Origin: JALEFZ01 sp039820545
GTDB lineage: Bacteria > Bacteroidota > Bacteroidia > J057
NCBI GenBank assembly: GCA_039820545.1
Contig: JBCBPW010000003.1
Span: 119,203 to 183,202 of the forward strand
Direction of reading: 5' to 3'
Length of the DNA stretch: 64,000 nt
Under the pieces are notes generated by a model that worked only from the letters and a program-made list of their open reading frames with translations, was not told the DNA's origin and did not search any database. Position numbers and translations under genes: made by a program. This document shows, one piece after another, positions 44,460-54,588 of the stretch (position 1 is its first letter; the number at the start of each line of letters is the position of its first letter).

Positions 44460-44568
44460 CAGCCTCAGTCGATTTTAGCTGAGAATTTTTTGTAGCAGAA
44501 GCCGCGTCATCCCGCATCCTCTTTGCTTTCTATTCTTGCACGCAGCGAAATCCCTCATGGGAAGACCT

Positions 44569-46149
44569 ATGAATATTCAAAAAGAAATAGACCGTCGCCG
44601 AACTTTCGCCATCATCTCGCACCCAGATGCTGGAAAGACGACACTCACCGAAAAACTGCTCCTTTTTGGAGGGGCCATCCAGACAGCGGGTGCCGTAAAG
44701 TCTAACAAGATCAAGAAGCACGCGACCTCAGATTTTATGGAGATTGAGCGTCAAAGAGGAATCTCAGTCGCGACCTCTGTCATGGGATTTGAGTATCATG
44801 ATAAGCAAATCAATATCTTAGATACGCCAGGTCACAAAGACTTTGCTGAAGATACCTATCGCACACTGACAGCCGTAGACTCTGTCATCGTCGTTATAGA
44901 CGTCGCCAAAGGTGTGGAGGAACAGACAGAAAAATTGGTAGAGGTATGCCGCATGCGGAAAACGCCTGTGATGGTGTTTATCAATAAGCTGGACCGCGAA
45001 GGGAAAGATCCTTTTACGCTGCTAGATGAAATTGAAGAGAAACTTAATCTGAATGTGTTGCCCTTATCATGGCCTATAGGGATGGGGAAGCAGTTTCAGG
45101 GAGTCTACTCTTTATATGAGAAGAAAATGGTCCTCTTCACCGCACATGGTAAGCAGGCCGAGGAAGATACCGTTACCTTTGAGGATTTGTCAGACGAACT
45201 GCTGGATCGCATGGTGGGTGAAACAGCAGCAGATACCCTCCGTGAAGAGGTAGAATTGATCGAAGGGGTTTACCCCGAATTTGATGTGGAGACGTATTTG
45301 AGCGGTGAGGTATCTCCAGTGTTCTTCGGAAGCGCCATCAATAACTTTGGTGTCCGAGAGCTACTCGACTGCTTCACAGAGATTGCTCCTACTCCTGGTC
45401 AAGCACAAACGGAAGAACGAACCATCTTGCCTTTGGAGGATCAGTTCACAGGCTTTGTCTTCAAAATTCATGCAAACATCGATCCCAAACACAGAAACAG
45501 AATTGCGTTTGTAAGAGTGTGTTCAGGGAAATTTGAGCGAGGAAAGTCCTATAAACACATCAGGCTAGGTAAGAATTTAAGGTTTTCCAATGCGACGACC
45601 TTTATGGCTTCCAAGAAAGAAATCATTGATGAAGCCTTTCCTGGTGATATTGTAGGTCTGTATGATACAGGGAATTTTAAGATTGGTGACAGCTTGACGG
45701 AGGGCGAATTATTGCATTTTACGGGTATTCCCAGTTTTGCGCCAGAACTTTTTCGATATGTAGAAAATGCAGACCCCATGAAGTCTAAGCAGCTGGCCAA
45801 GGGATTGGAACAGCTCATGGATGAGGGTGTCGCCCAGCTGTTTTACCACCAGTACACCAACCGTAAGCTGATCGGTACAGTAGGCGCGCTTCAGTTTGAT
45901 GTCATTCAGCATAGGCTAAAGCATGAATACAATGCGACTTGTAGGTACGAACATGCGACCCTTCACAAAGCCGTCTGGATCACTTCAGACAACGCTGCCA
46001 AGCTCAAAGAATTTCGTACGAGGAAGGCGAAAAATATGGCAAAAGATAAGCATGGGCGTGATGTATTTTTGGCAGGAACGGCTTGGGACTTGAATTCCAC
46101 ACAGGAACTATTCCCCGAAGTGCAATTTCATTTCACAAGTGAATTTTAG
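44569..46149 (+). CDS. prfC: Peptide chain release factor 3
   Basis: 526 residues from the ATG at 44569 (MNIQKEIDRRRTFAII); an in-frame ATG at 44557 would add four residues. The GTPase domain has G1 SHPDAGKTT at 17-25, G2 RGISVATS, G3 DTPGHKD and G4 NKLD, then the RF3-specific domains II and III (FVRVCSGKFERGK, ending VQFHFTSEF). RF3 recycles RF1 and RF2 from the ribosome after peptide release, using GTP. Length is normal (about 529 in E. coli). Confidence 0.95.
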   Translation: MNIQKEIDRRRTFAIISHPDAGKTTLTEKLLLFGGAIQTAGAVKSNKIKKHATSDFMEIERQRGISVATSVMGFEYHDKQINILDTPGHKDFAEDTYRTLTAVDSVIVVIDVAKGVEEQTEKLVEVCRMRKTPVMVFINKLDREGKDPFTLLDEIEEKLNLNVLPLSWPIGMGKQFQGVYSLYEKKMVLFTAHGKQAEEDTVTFEDLSDELLDRMVGETAADTLREEVELIEGVYPEFDVETYLSGEVSPVFFGSAINNFGVRELLDCFTEIAPTPGQAQTEERTILPLEDQFTGFVFKIHANIDPKHRNRIAFVRVCSGKFERGKSYKHIRLGKNLRFSNATTFMASKKEIIDEAFPGDIVGLYDTGNFKIGDSLTEGELLHFTGIPSFAPELFRYVENADPMKSKQLAKGLEQLMDEGVAQLFYHQYTNRKLIGTVGALQFDVIQHRLKHEYNATCRYEHATLHKAVWITSDNAAKLKEFRTRKAKNMAKDKHGRDVFLAGTAWDLNSTQELFPEVQFHFTSEF

Positions 46150-46372
46150 ATGTTATATATTTTTTTATATAAACTAGTATGTATTTGATTATTTGAATGT
46201 ATTGATTACGAGAGACTTATATAAAAAATCGAATAAGATGTTGTGTTAAGGATAAGCTAAATCCATATCATAAATACTATATCTTTCCTTTGTAAAGTTT
46301 TTTGAAAAAAAATACTGCAAGCAGTTGCACAATGTGCTCACCCCTTTTAACTTGATTCAAGATATTTCGTAG

Positions 46373-47305
46373 ATGAAAGAGAGGGGTAAAGTCATGCCGG
46401 TACTTGAAGCCATTTACAACCGCGATCTACGCTATGTAGAACAGTATCTCACCCGAGGAGGAAATCCAAACTTCAGGGATGAGTGGGGAAGTACGTTGCT
46501 TCATGTCGCTATCCGAGTCAGTGACATTAACATCGTCGATATCCTGCTTCGCAAATCCGCTAATGTTCACTTAGAAGATGCCTACGGCAACACGCCACTG
46601 CATATCGCTTGTATTTATGGGGAGCGCACAGCCGCTCAATTGCTCATCGCGCATGGTGCCCATGTAGATGGTACCTCACCTCGCCGTACGTGGACCCCTC
46701 TGATGCTCGCCCTCAACGAAGAGAAGATAGAACTTGCCGAGTGGCTCATGGAGCGTGGAGCAGATCCCAATTTTGTCGAGCCCACCCAAGGTTGGACGCC
46801 TTTGCTTGTGGCTTGCGAACTGGGTCTGCGAGATATCTGCCTCAAACTGATCCAACAGGGAGGTAAAGTCGATGCTACACTCACAGCAGGTGACGAGCGC
46901 GGTAGGTCTGCCATGCATCTTGTCGCCTACAATGGTCAAGTAGAACTCGCCCGTGCCCTGGTGCGTAAAGGAGCGGATGTCAATGCCCAGCCCATCGGTG
47001 GAGGATTGAGCCCCTTACACTGGGCTGTCTACAATGATCATCTTGATCTGATGGAATTTCTCCTCACAGAAGGTGCCAATCCCAACGACCAAGCCAAAGG
47101 CATCTACCAAGGACGTACCCCACTCCACTATGTCGTCTCGAGCAGACGGGCAAGAATGCTAGAAAAAATCCTCCAGTACGGAGCAGATCCCCTGCTTCAA
47201 GATGTCGAAGGACGGAGCCCACTAGATATTGCATGGTCTTGCTACGAAGACACAGAAAACATGCTGTACCGTCAGATGATCCGTACCATGGAATCCTTTA
47301 TTTGA
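46373..47305 (+). CDS. Ankyrin repeat protein
   Basis: 310 residues, no signal peptide. Almost the whole length is ankyrin repeats of about 33 residues, eight or so, for example GSTLLHVAIRVSDINIVDILLRK, GNTPLHIACIYGERTAAQLLIAHGA and RTPLHYVVSSRRARMLEKILQYGADP. There is no catalytic domain, so the protein is a protein-binding scaffold; the partner is unknown. The start at 46373 gives MKERGKVMPVLEAIYNRD; an ATG at 46394 is also possible. A short intergenic stretch of 223 bases separates it from prfC. Confidence 0.9.
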   Translation: MKERGKVMPVLEAIYNRDLRYVEQYLTRGGNPNFRDEWGSTLLHVAIRVSDINIVDILLRKSANVHLEDAYGNTPLHIACIYGERTAAQLLIAHGAHVDGTSPRRTWTPLMLALNEEKIELAEWLMERGADPNFVEPTQGWTPLLVACELGLRDICLKLIQQGGKVDATLTAGDERGRSAMHLVAYNGQVELARALVRKGADVNAQPIGGGLSPLHWAVYNDHLDLMEFLLTEGANPNDQAKGIYQGRTPLHYVVSSRRARMLEKILQYGADPLLQDVEGRSPLDIAWSCYEDTENMLYRQMIRTMESFI

Positions 47306-47840
47306 AAGTGTACAACTACCTGACCGCTGAGGGGCCTCCTTTAGTTTGTAACGGAAGCTCATATATACACCAGTTGCAAACGGGAGAGGGTGAGGAAGAA
47401 AAAAAGTGGAATAGGATACGTCATGTAGTCATCCAAACACCTAGTCTCCTGACTGAATACATGAGTCGTTTTCTTTCGGTTCGTATCACTTATCCACCTT
47501 CATTTGCCTTTATCTCTCCCTTAATTATTTTTTCTTTCGAACTATATATGTGAAAAAATTGCTAGATTAAAGGCTAAGCATATGAACATATGTGATTTTT
47601 TGATTTAGTGAGTGACAGAACACTGGTTTTCGATGAAAATAAATAGATTATATTGATAATCTGTCTTTTGGATTTTATCCCAGCCTCTCCATATTTGTCC
47701 TAAAATAAATTTTCTGTTATCAAACCAATAGGAGAAAGGCAACAGAAGTCCCAAAGGCTGTATCATAGAAGGCTGGCATGTAACTACATGTGTGAGACTC
47801 ATCCTGTCACTGACTGCTTTTCGCATACTTACCTACATTT
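47306..47840. other. Gene-free stretch upstream of the M43 protease gene
   Basis: 535 bases of AT-rich DNA. Short frames exist on both strands but none has a convincing start or amino-acid composition. I see no clear promoter or hairpin. Confidence 0.45.
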
Positions 47841-50800
47841 ATGAGATACCGTGTTTTCTTTTTGATGATTATTTGTATTGGGACGGGTTGGGTGAAAGGC
47901 CAGGATGCACAATCCCCGTCTTTTCATGGAGGGAAAAAGACGCGTACCCTAGACTTACGCAAGCCTCAAAATGGGACGCTCGTCAAAGAAGTTGCTTATG
48001 ATTATAATAAGCTCCCTGGAGAAAGGGTGGCTCCCCCGCCTAGGAGGAAATGTGCTACTGAAAAGGTAGAAAAAACACGCTCTCCTATCGATCATTCTAC
48101 CCCCAAGCTCGACTTTGAGGATTGGATCAATACGATCATAGACTCCACGACAGCAGGTAAGCGCGTGACGACACGAGGACAAACAATCTATACCCTTCCT
48201 ACAGTCATACACGTGATCTCTAGTAGTCCCAAAGAAGACATCAGCAGAGAACAGGTACTCTCTCAACTGAAAGTATTAAATGCCGATTATAGACGACAGA
48301 ATGCAGATAAAGAAGCTACTGCGAGAGATTTTAGAAATTCAGCCGTAGATCCAGGGATTGAATTTTGCTTGGCGACCGTAGACCCCAACGGCAGACCGAC
48401 AGATGGGATCCATCGCGTGTCGATGGCTGGCGCCCCCTTTTCTGAGCAGTTTATCAATTCCACCATCAAGCCACAGACCATCTGGAATCCCGACAAGTAC
48501 CTCAATATCTGGGTTGTAAACATTGTGAATGGTATTTTGGGCTTTGCGCAGTTTCCCGAAGCGACCAATCTAGTCGTGGGGGTTCCAGGCGGACAAGGTG
48601 GACGCATCACAGACGGAGTGGTGATTAACTATATTGCTTTTGGTACGACAGGGACGGCACAGTTTCCCTTCAATAAGGGGCGTACAGCTACCCATGAGAT
48701 CGGTCACTGGCTAGGGCTGCGACATGTATGGGGAGATGGGGATTGCAACGACGATGACTTTTGTGGAGATACGCCCAAGACAAGTCAGCCACATTTCAAT
48801 TGCCCTTCCTCGAGTATTAGTTGTTCCCAAGGAGTCGCGATGGTTCAAAACTTCATGGAGTACACAGATGATGCTTGCATGAATCTCTTTACCTCCGACC
48901 AGCGTTTGCGTATGCGAACCATTCTCGAAAATAGTCCACGCCGCAAAAGCCTACTCCAATCCAATACAGCTTGTAGGCAAGCCATTCAAGCACCAGAACC
49001 AGAATTTGTCGCAGACTTGACGGTTGGCTGCGCACCTCTCTCCGTGAACTTCAAGGATCGAAGCAAAAAAAATCCTAAATCTTATAAATGGACTTTTGAG
49101 GGAGGAAAACCAACGACTTCTACCGAGCGCAATCCTGCTGTTTCCTACCGGTTGCCAGGCAAATATCGTGTGACCCTAGAAGTCGCCAATGAAGGTGGGA
49201 GCAAGAGAGAAGTAAAGTCTGGTTTTATTGAAGTACTGGCTTCAGGCAAGACATTGCCACTAGCCATTGATTTTGAAGGCAATGTATTCCCACCCGATGA
49301 GGTCAATATCTTCAACCCTGATCAGGACTTTACATGGACATATACAGGACGCGTGAGCGGAAAAGGTAAAGGGCGCGGAGCAATGAGCATCAACAATTTT
49401 GATAACAATAGAGTCAACGGCCTAGATTGGTTTGTGATGCCAACACTGAATTTTCCTTCAGGCGAAAAAGTCGAGCTTTCATTTGATGTCGCCTATGCTT
49501 CTTACAGCAACCGATATACCGATACGCTGGGTGTATTTATTTCTCCAGTCTGCGGAGGGAAATTTGAAAGCATCTATTACAAAGGAGGTAAAAAGCTGGC
49601 GACGGCGGTGGAGCATCAAGATCCCTTCACCCCTCAGGCAGATGAGTGGCGTACAGAGCGGATAGACTTGAGTCAGTATGCAGGAAATGATCATGTGCAA
49701 GTAGCTATCGTGAGTTTTGGGGGGCATGGAAACGACATTTTTGTAGACAATATCAGAATCGGTCCCAGTAGAGGGCCTTTACCCCAACCTTCTTTTACCC
49801 AATCTCAATCTGTGGTGTGTGAAGGGCAAGAAATTTCGTTTAAAAATACTTCCAAACTAGCCAAGCAATACATCTGGACCTTCCCTGGTGGCAATCCCGC
49901 AAGTGATACCACTACCAACCCCACCATTCGCTACGAAAAATCTGGCACCTACAATGTCCTTTTGCGTGTCATCAATGAAAACGGAGAGGAAGAAGTCATG
50001 AAGGAAGGAGTCGTCGTCGTACGCGAGACGCCACGGATTCAGCTGAATGCCTCGAAGACGAGCATATGCCTGGGAGAAGAGATTACTTTGACAGCCGATT
50101 CTGAGGTGCCTTTTAGATGGGAGCTAGGGCAAGGGATAGCACCTCCCCAAGGCAATACTCTCGACCTGAAGCCTAAGGAGGACCGCATCTATCGCATTGC
50201 CACTTTGGGATCGGGGAGATGCAAAGCAGAGTCAGAAGTAGCTGTAAGAGTAAATCCAGCCAAGCAAGTACAAGTGACGCCACCCGTAGCGACGATTTGC
50301 AAAGGAGAAAGTGTAGAACTCAAAGCCACAGGTGCTTCTGAATATTTTTGGTCTCCTGCCGATCTCGTGGACAATCCCCAGACAGCCTTTGTGGAGGTTA
50401 CGCCAGAAGAGACGACTACCTTTACCGTGTTGGGGATCACTTCGGATGGATGCAACATCAAGCAGACAGTAGAAATCAAGGTTGAAGGTGGGCCTAGCAG
50501 TCTGATTGTGGAGTCCAACAAGGAAGTACTCTGTCTGGGAGAAGCGACGACCATCAAAGCCAGTGGCGCCGTTGGGTATACATGGACCCCTTCAGTAGGC
50601 CTGAATAAAACCGAAGGAGCGGCAGTCATAGCGAAGCCAGAACTCACGACCACCTACACCGTCAAGGGTCTGACTGAGCATGGATGTGCCGTGGAGCGAG
50701 ATGTCGAAATTCAAGTAGATGAAGGGCCTGCCCTAGAGGTGTTTGCAGATCAGGACAGCGTCTGTCCAGGGGCGGAAGTCAGATTGAGTGCCGCTGGTGC

Positions 50801-53363
50801 GAGTTCATTCCGATGGATGGGAGATGCCTCTTTGCTCGATCCCGTAGGTTCGATCGTCTATGCCAGACCTATGCAGTCCTCCGTATACCGATTGATTGGT
50901 GAGTCAAGTATGGGCTGTGTAGATACCGTCTCGGTGACAGTAGGTACCTATGGAGGCAATCGTTTGAAATTAACGTCCAATAAACCCGCCGTTTGTGTAG
51001 GGGACCCTGTCACGCTCTATGCCGCAGGTGGCCAAAACTACGATTGGTACAAGGATGGGCAGTCTCTAGGACAAGGTCCTTTTGTGACTGAGCTTACAGC
51101 TGAAATATATCAGTCGGCGACCTTTGAAGTATTTGCCCAAGATGATCGTGGATGTAATTCGAGTGCTTCTCTCACAGTAGAGGTGGCCCAAAATGGGATC
51201 GCGCCTAGAGCCGAGTTTGTCGCTGACAGCCGCAATGCCTGTGCTGGACAAGAAATTACGTTTACTAGTCGTAGCCAGGGCGCAAGAGAATACTATTGGG
51301 AATTTCCAACAGGTACACCCAGAAACTCCGTAGAAGCCAATCCCAAAGTAACGTTTGATACAGAAGGAACCCATGATGTATTTCTGACAGTAACAGGCTG
51401 TAATGGTCAGAGAAGCAGTAGAGAAAGAGACAATTATATTACAGTTTCAGACGCGTTTGCCCTCTCGCTCAATACCCAGTTTGAGACGATCTGTGAAGGA
51501 AGCTCCGTAAGACTGATTGCAGATGGTGCCCGCAGCTATGAATGGAGCCCCGCAATAGGACTCTCCAATATCCAAGGGTCTACCGTGATCGCAAGTCCTA
51601 CGCAGTCAGTGACTTATACAGTGTCAGGGAAAACACTCGGAGGCTGCACAAGTACAAGGGAAGTGCGGGTAGACGTGGTGAAAAATGCAGGAGAGGTAGA
51701 CATCCAAACGATCTCTCCTACGATCTGTAAAGGCGAAACAGCCAGTTTAATTGCAAACGGGACGGGAACATTTGAGTGGTACCCCCAGCGAGGCCTTGAT
51801 GATCCCTACAATCAGGATGTATTTGCAACACCCGAACAAACCACCCTTTACACGGTCCAGATGGTCGACCCCAAAGGATGTATCACTCGTGATACGGTAA
51901 GGGTGAATGTTAACCCTCCCTTTTCATTCTCTGTCTCTCCTGCCAATCCTACGATTTGCCCAGGTGAAGAAAGAACGCTCAGGATTTCGGAGCAAGGTAT
52001 TTTTGAGTGGTCGCCTGCCTATGGTCTCAACCTGACGACGGGTAGAGAAATTGTTGCATTTCCCGAAGAGACACAGATCTATAGAGTCCAGGGGGTCGAT
52101 GAAAATGGATGTACCAGCATTCAGGAAGTATCCGTCACTGTCAAAGGCCTCGCAGCTATCAATGCCCAGGCGCTTGATCCTACCATTTGTACAGGAGATA
52201 CGACAGAGCTGATTGTGGATGGGGATGAAAATGTGGTTTGGTCGCCCGCCAGAGGTCTGAGTACGACATCGGGCAACCGCATCATGGCCTTTCCTACCGA
52301 AACTACAACCTACACTGCGACTATTCCAGGGATGACATGTGATGCTACACAGCAGGTGACCATAGAAGTCAAAGGAGCTGGGAGCATAAACATCACACCT
52401 GACAATAAAGAAATATGTAAAGGAGACCAGTTAGAGCTTACCGCCTCGGGTGCGTTGACGTATCAATGGAAGAGTACGCCTGGTATTTTGCGTAAAAATG
52501 GTGCCAATGCGCTGGTGAAACCTAATAAAACGACCAGCTTTTCTGTCAAAGGAAGAGATGGCAATGGATGTGAGGTAGAGGGTTCTGTGACCGTAAAAGT
52601 CCGCGAGAGCGACTTCCTAGAAGCAACCGCTTCAGCCTCTAGCTTCTGCGATCAGGACAAAGTTGCGCTTTCTGCAAGGGGAGCGACTACGATCGAGTGG
52701 ATCAATGCAGAAGGCCTCAATGGAAGCACGAGAGGACCTAAAGTAGAGGTGAACCCCCAATCAAAAACGATGTACAAAGTCATTGGTATAGATGAATTTG
52801 GGTGTAAAGATACGGCTTTTGTGGAGGTAGATGTGGACATTCCCCAAGTCATGTTTACAGTAGATAAAGACAAAGTGGACATCGCAAAAGGACCAGCTAC
52901 TTTTTCTTTTACGGATCAGACAGCAGGTGCTACCTCTTGGTATTGGGATTTTGGCGATGGCAGTTACTCCAAAAGCCAAAACCCTAAGCATTTGTATAAA
53001 GGAGCTGGTAGCTACACTGTATCCTTGACGGTAGACAATGGAACCTGTAAATCTACCGAGGAAAAAATAATTGTCGTGCTCAATTCTACCGATTTATCCG
53101 AGATAGAAGAAGAAGGCAGCATTCAACTCAAAGAACAGAACAAAGACAATGTTTTCCTGTTGTCTATCGATGTACCAAGGGATATGTATCTAACATTGAG
53201 ATTGCTGGATGCTGGTGGAGCAGAGCGTATTCATGCAGAGGTGAGGGTCAACAAAGATGGTTACACACAGGAGCTCGACCTGAACTTCCTCGATAAGGGC
53301 GTCTATTTTCTCCAAGTACTTGGAGGTGCTGAAACCAAAAACTTCCAAGTGCAGATTAAGTAA
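47841..53363 (+). CDS. Giant secreted M43 metalloprotease with PKD and Ig-like repeats and T9SS tail
   Basis: 1840 residues. Signal peptide to about 20 (WVKGQ). The M43 (cytophagalysin/pappalysin) domain covers about 110-385, with the zinc site HEIGHWLGLRH at 285-295 and the Met-turn NFMEYTDDACM (Met339). Then PKD 1 (about 390-470), a choice-of-anchor/MAM-like jelly-roll (470-640), PKD 2 (645-727), five Ig-like repeats of about 78 residues (730-1117), PKD 3 (1118-1203), six more Ig-like repeats (1205-1668), PKD 4 (1670-1752, WYWDFGDGS) and a type A T9SS sorting domain (1757-1840). Each Ig-like repeat has a pair of Cys (C-x-G-E near the start, G-C near the end). It should be a surface-exposed protease on a long stalk; the substrate is unknown. 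Confidence 0.88.
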   Translation: MRYRVFFLMIICIGTGWVKGQDAQSPSFHGGKKTRTLDLRKPQNGTLVKEVAYDYNKLPGERVAPPPRRKCATEKVEKTRSPIDHSTPKLDFEDWINTIIDSTTAGKRVTTRGQTIYTLPTVIHVISSSPKEDISREQVLSQLKVLNADYRRQNADKEATARDFRNSAVDPGIEFCLATVDPNGRPTDGIHRVSMAGAPFSEQFINSTIKPQTIWNPDKYLNIWVVNIVNGILGFAQFPEATNLVVGVPGGQGGRITDGVVINYIAFGTTGTAQFPFNKGRTATHEIGHWLGLRHVWGDGDCNDDDFCGDTPKTSQPHFNCPSSSISCSQGVAMVQNFMEYTDDACMNLFTSDQRLRMRTILENSPRRKSLLQSNTACRQAIQAPEPEFVADLTVGCAPLSVNFKDRSKKNPKSYKWTFEGGKPTTSTERNPAVSYRLPGKYRVTLEVANEGGSKREVKSGFIEVLASGKTLPLAIDFEGNVFPPDEVNIFNPDQDFTWTYTGRVSGKGKGRGAMSINNFDNNRVNGLDWFVMPTLNFPSGEKVELSFDVAYASYSNRYTDTLGVFISPVCGGKFESIYYKGGKKLATAVEHQDPFTPQADEWRTERIDLSQYAGNDHVQVAIVSFGGHGNDIFVDNIRIGPSRGPLPQPSFTQSQSVVCEGQEISFKNTSKLAKQYIWTFPGGNPASDTTTNPTIRYEKSGTYNVLLRVINENGEEEVMKEGVVVVRETPRIQLNASKTSICLGEEITLTADSEVPFRWELGQGIAPPQGNTLDLKPKEDRIYRIATLGSGRCKAESEVAVRVNPAKQVQVTPPVATICKGESVELKATGASEYFWSPADLVDNPQTAFVEVTPEETTTFTVLGITSDGCNIKQTVEIKVEGGPSSLIVESNKEVLCLGEATTIKASGAVGYTWTPSVGLNKTEGAAVIAKPELTTTYTVKGLTEHGCAVERDVEIQVDEGPALEVFADQDSVCPGAEVRLSAAGASSFRWMGDASLLDPVGSIVYARPMQSSVYRLIGESSMGCVDTVSVTVGTYGGNRLKLTSNKPAVCVGDPVTLYAAGGQNYDWYKDGQSLGQGPFVTELTAEIYQSATFEVFAQDDRGCNSSASLTVEVAQNGIAPRAEFVADSRNACAGQEITFTSRSQGAREYYWEFPTGTPRNSVEANPKVTFDTEGTHDVFLTVTGCNGQRSSRERDNYITVSDAFALSLNTQFETICEGSSVRLIADGARSYEWSPAIGLSNIQGSTVIASPTQSVTYTVSGKTLGGCTSTREVRVDVVKNAGEVDIQTISPTICKGETASLIANGTGTFEWYPQRGLDDPYNQDVFATPEQTTLYTVQMVDPKGCITRDTVRVNVNPPFSFSVSPANPTICPGEERTLRISEQGIFEWSPAYGLNLTTGREIVAFPEETQIYRVQGVDENGCTSIQEVSVTVKGLAAINAQALDPTICTGDTTELIVDGDENVVWSPARGLSTTSGNRIMAFPTETTTYTATIPGMTCDATQQVTIEVKGAGSINITPDNKEICKGDQLELTASGALTYQWKSTPGILRKNGANALVKPNKTTSFSVKGRDGNGCEVEGSVTVKVRESDFLEATASASSFCDQDKVALSARGATTIEWINAEGLNGSTRGPKVEVNPQSKTMYKVIGIDEFGCKDTAFVEVDVDIPQVMFTVDKDKVDIAKGPATFSFTDQTAGATSWYWDFGDGSYSKSQNPKHLYKGAGSYTVSLTVDNGTCKSTEEKIIVVLNSTDLSEIEEEGSIQLKEQNKDNVFLLSIDVPRDMYLTLRLLDAGGAERIHAEVRVNKDGYTQELDLNFLDKGVYFLQVLGGAETKNFQVQIK

Positions 53364-53441
53364 GACCCTTGACAACTAACTGACTATAATCATTTGGTCT
53401 AATAGATACATGAGTCTATAACTAGTGAGATATTGTTCGAC

Positions 53442-54569
53442 ATGAAGAAAATTCAATGGTTGGGAGGGCTTGCCCTCCTTCTTTTTCTGGGAGGATGTAT
53501 CAGTGTCAACAGACCCTGGAAGACGGTAGAGAAGCTACCGCTTGAGAATATCCAACTACCCGAAGGCTTTCAAATCGAGTTGTTTGCTGAAGGCGTCGTC
53601 AATGCACGATCTATGGCCTGGGGAGAGAAGGGAACGCTATTCGTAGGAACAAGGTCCGAAGGCAAAGTCTATGCACTGGAAGATCAAAATGAAGATGGAA
53701 GGCCGGATAAGATGCACGTGTTGGCTTCAGATCTTGTGATGCCCAATGGTGTAGCCTTCTACAAAGGAGATCTCTACATCGCAGGAGTAGACCGTATATG
53801 GCTTCTGAAAAATATAGAAGAAAGGCTGGATAATCCTCCCGCATTGGAAGTCGTGACGGATGCTTTTCCCAACAAGAAATGGCATGGCTGGAAGTACATA
53901 CGCTTCGGCCCTGACCAGAAGCTATACATCCCTGTAGGAGCACCTTGTAATGTCTGTGAGGAGGAGAACCCACAGTTTGCCTCTATCATGCGCATGAACC
54001 CCGATGGATCAGACCTAGAGGTGTTTGCCTCAGGTATCCGCAATTCAGTAGGGTTCGACTGGCATCCGCAGACGAGCGAGCTATGGTTTACCAACAATGG
54101 GCGTGACATGCTGGGAGATGACGTGCCTAGCGACGAATTGAATCGTGCCCATCAGAAAGATCTTCATTTTGGGTTTCCTTACTGCCACCAAGGCGATGTG
54201 CTGGATCCTAAGTTCGGCAAAGATCAAAGCTGTGAAGCTTTTGAAGCTCCAGTCCAAAAACTGGGCGCACATGTAGCTGCCCTAGGTATGAAGTTTTACG
54301 AAGGCTCGATGTTTCCCACTGCCTATCAGTCCTCAGTTCTCATCGCTGAGCATGGCTCATGGAACAGGAAAGAACCCTCAGGGTATCGGATCACACGTGT
54401 CCCCATTGATAAGAACCAGTCCCAAGGCTATGAAGTATTTGCTGAAGGCTGGTTGAAAGACGGCGTAGCCTGGGGACGTCCTGTGGATATCCTGGAGATG
54501 CGCGATGGCTCCATTTTGGTTTCTGATGACCACGCAGATGTGATTTATCGCATTTCATATAACAAATAG
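53442..54569 (+). CDS. Sorbosone dehydrogenase / PQQ-dependent sugar dehydrogenase-like lipoprotein
   Basis: 375 residues from the ATG at 53442; a TTG three codons earlier is less likely. Lipobox LFLGGC with Cys19. Then a six-bladed GSDH/sorbosone dehydrogenase-like propeller: PEGFQIELFAEGV, NARSMAWGEKGTLFVGTR, WKYIRFGPDQKLYIPVGAPCNVC, and GIRNSVGFDWHPQTSELWFTNNGRDMLGDD. These enzymes oxidise aldoses or related compounds with a PQQ cofactor in the periplasm. It is 19 bases from a lipoprotein nuclease/phosphatase gene, so they are probably one operon. Confidence 0.82.
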   Translation: MKKIQWLGGLALLLFLGGCISVNRPWKTVEKLPLENIQLPEGFQIELFAEGVVNARSMAWGEKGTLFVGTRSEGKVYALEDQNEDGRPDKMHVLASDLVMPNGVAFYKGDLYIAGVDRIWLLKNIEERLDNPPALEVVTDAFPNKKWHGWKYIRFGPDQKLYIPVGAPCNVCEEENPQFASIMRMNPDGSDLEVFASGIRNSVGFDWHPQTSELWFTNNGRDMLGDDVPSDELNRAHQKDLHFGFPYCHQGDVLDPKFGKDQSCEAFEAPVQKLGAHVAALGMKFYEGSMFPTAYQSSVLIAEHGSWNRKEPSGYRITRVPIDKNQSQGYEVFAEGWLKDGVAWGRPVDILEMRDGSILVSDDHADVIYRISYNK

Positions 54570-54588
54570 ATTTTTTTAGATTTGTTAT

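Noticed and set aside
47233..47553. A 106-codon frame starting inside the ankyrin gene
   Set aside because: It starts out of frame inside a well-supported gene and its downstream part is AT-rich intergenic DNA.
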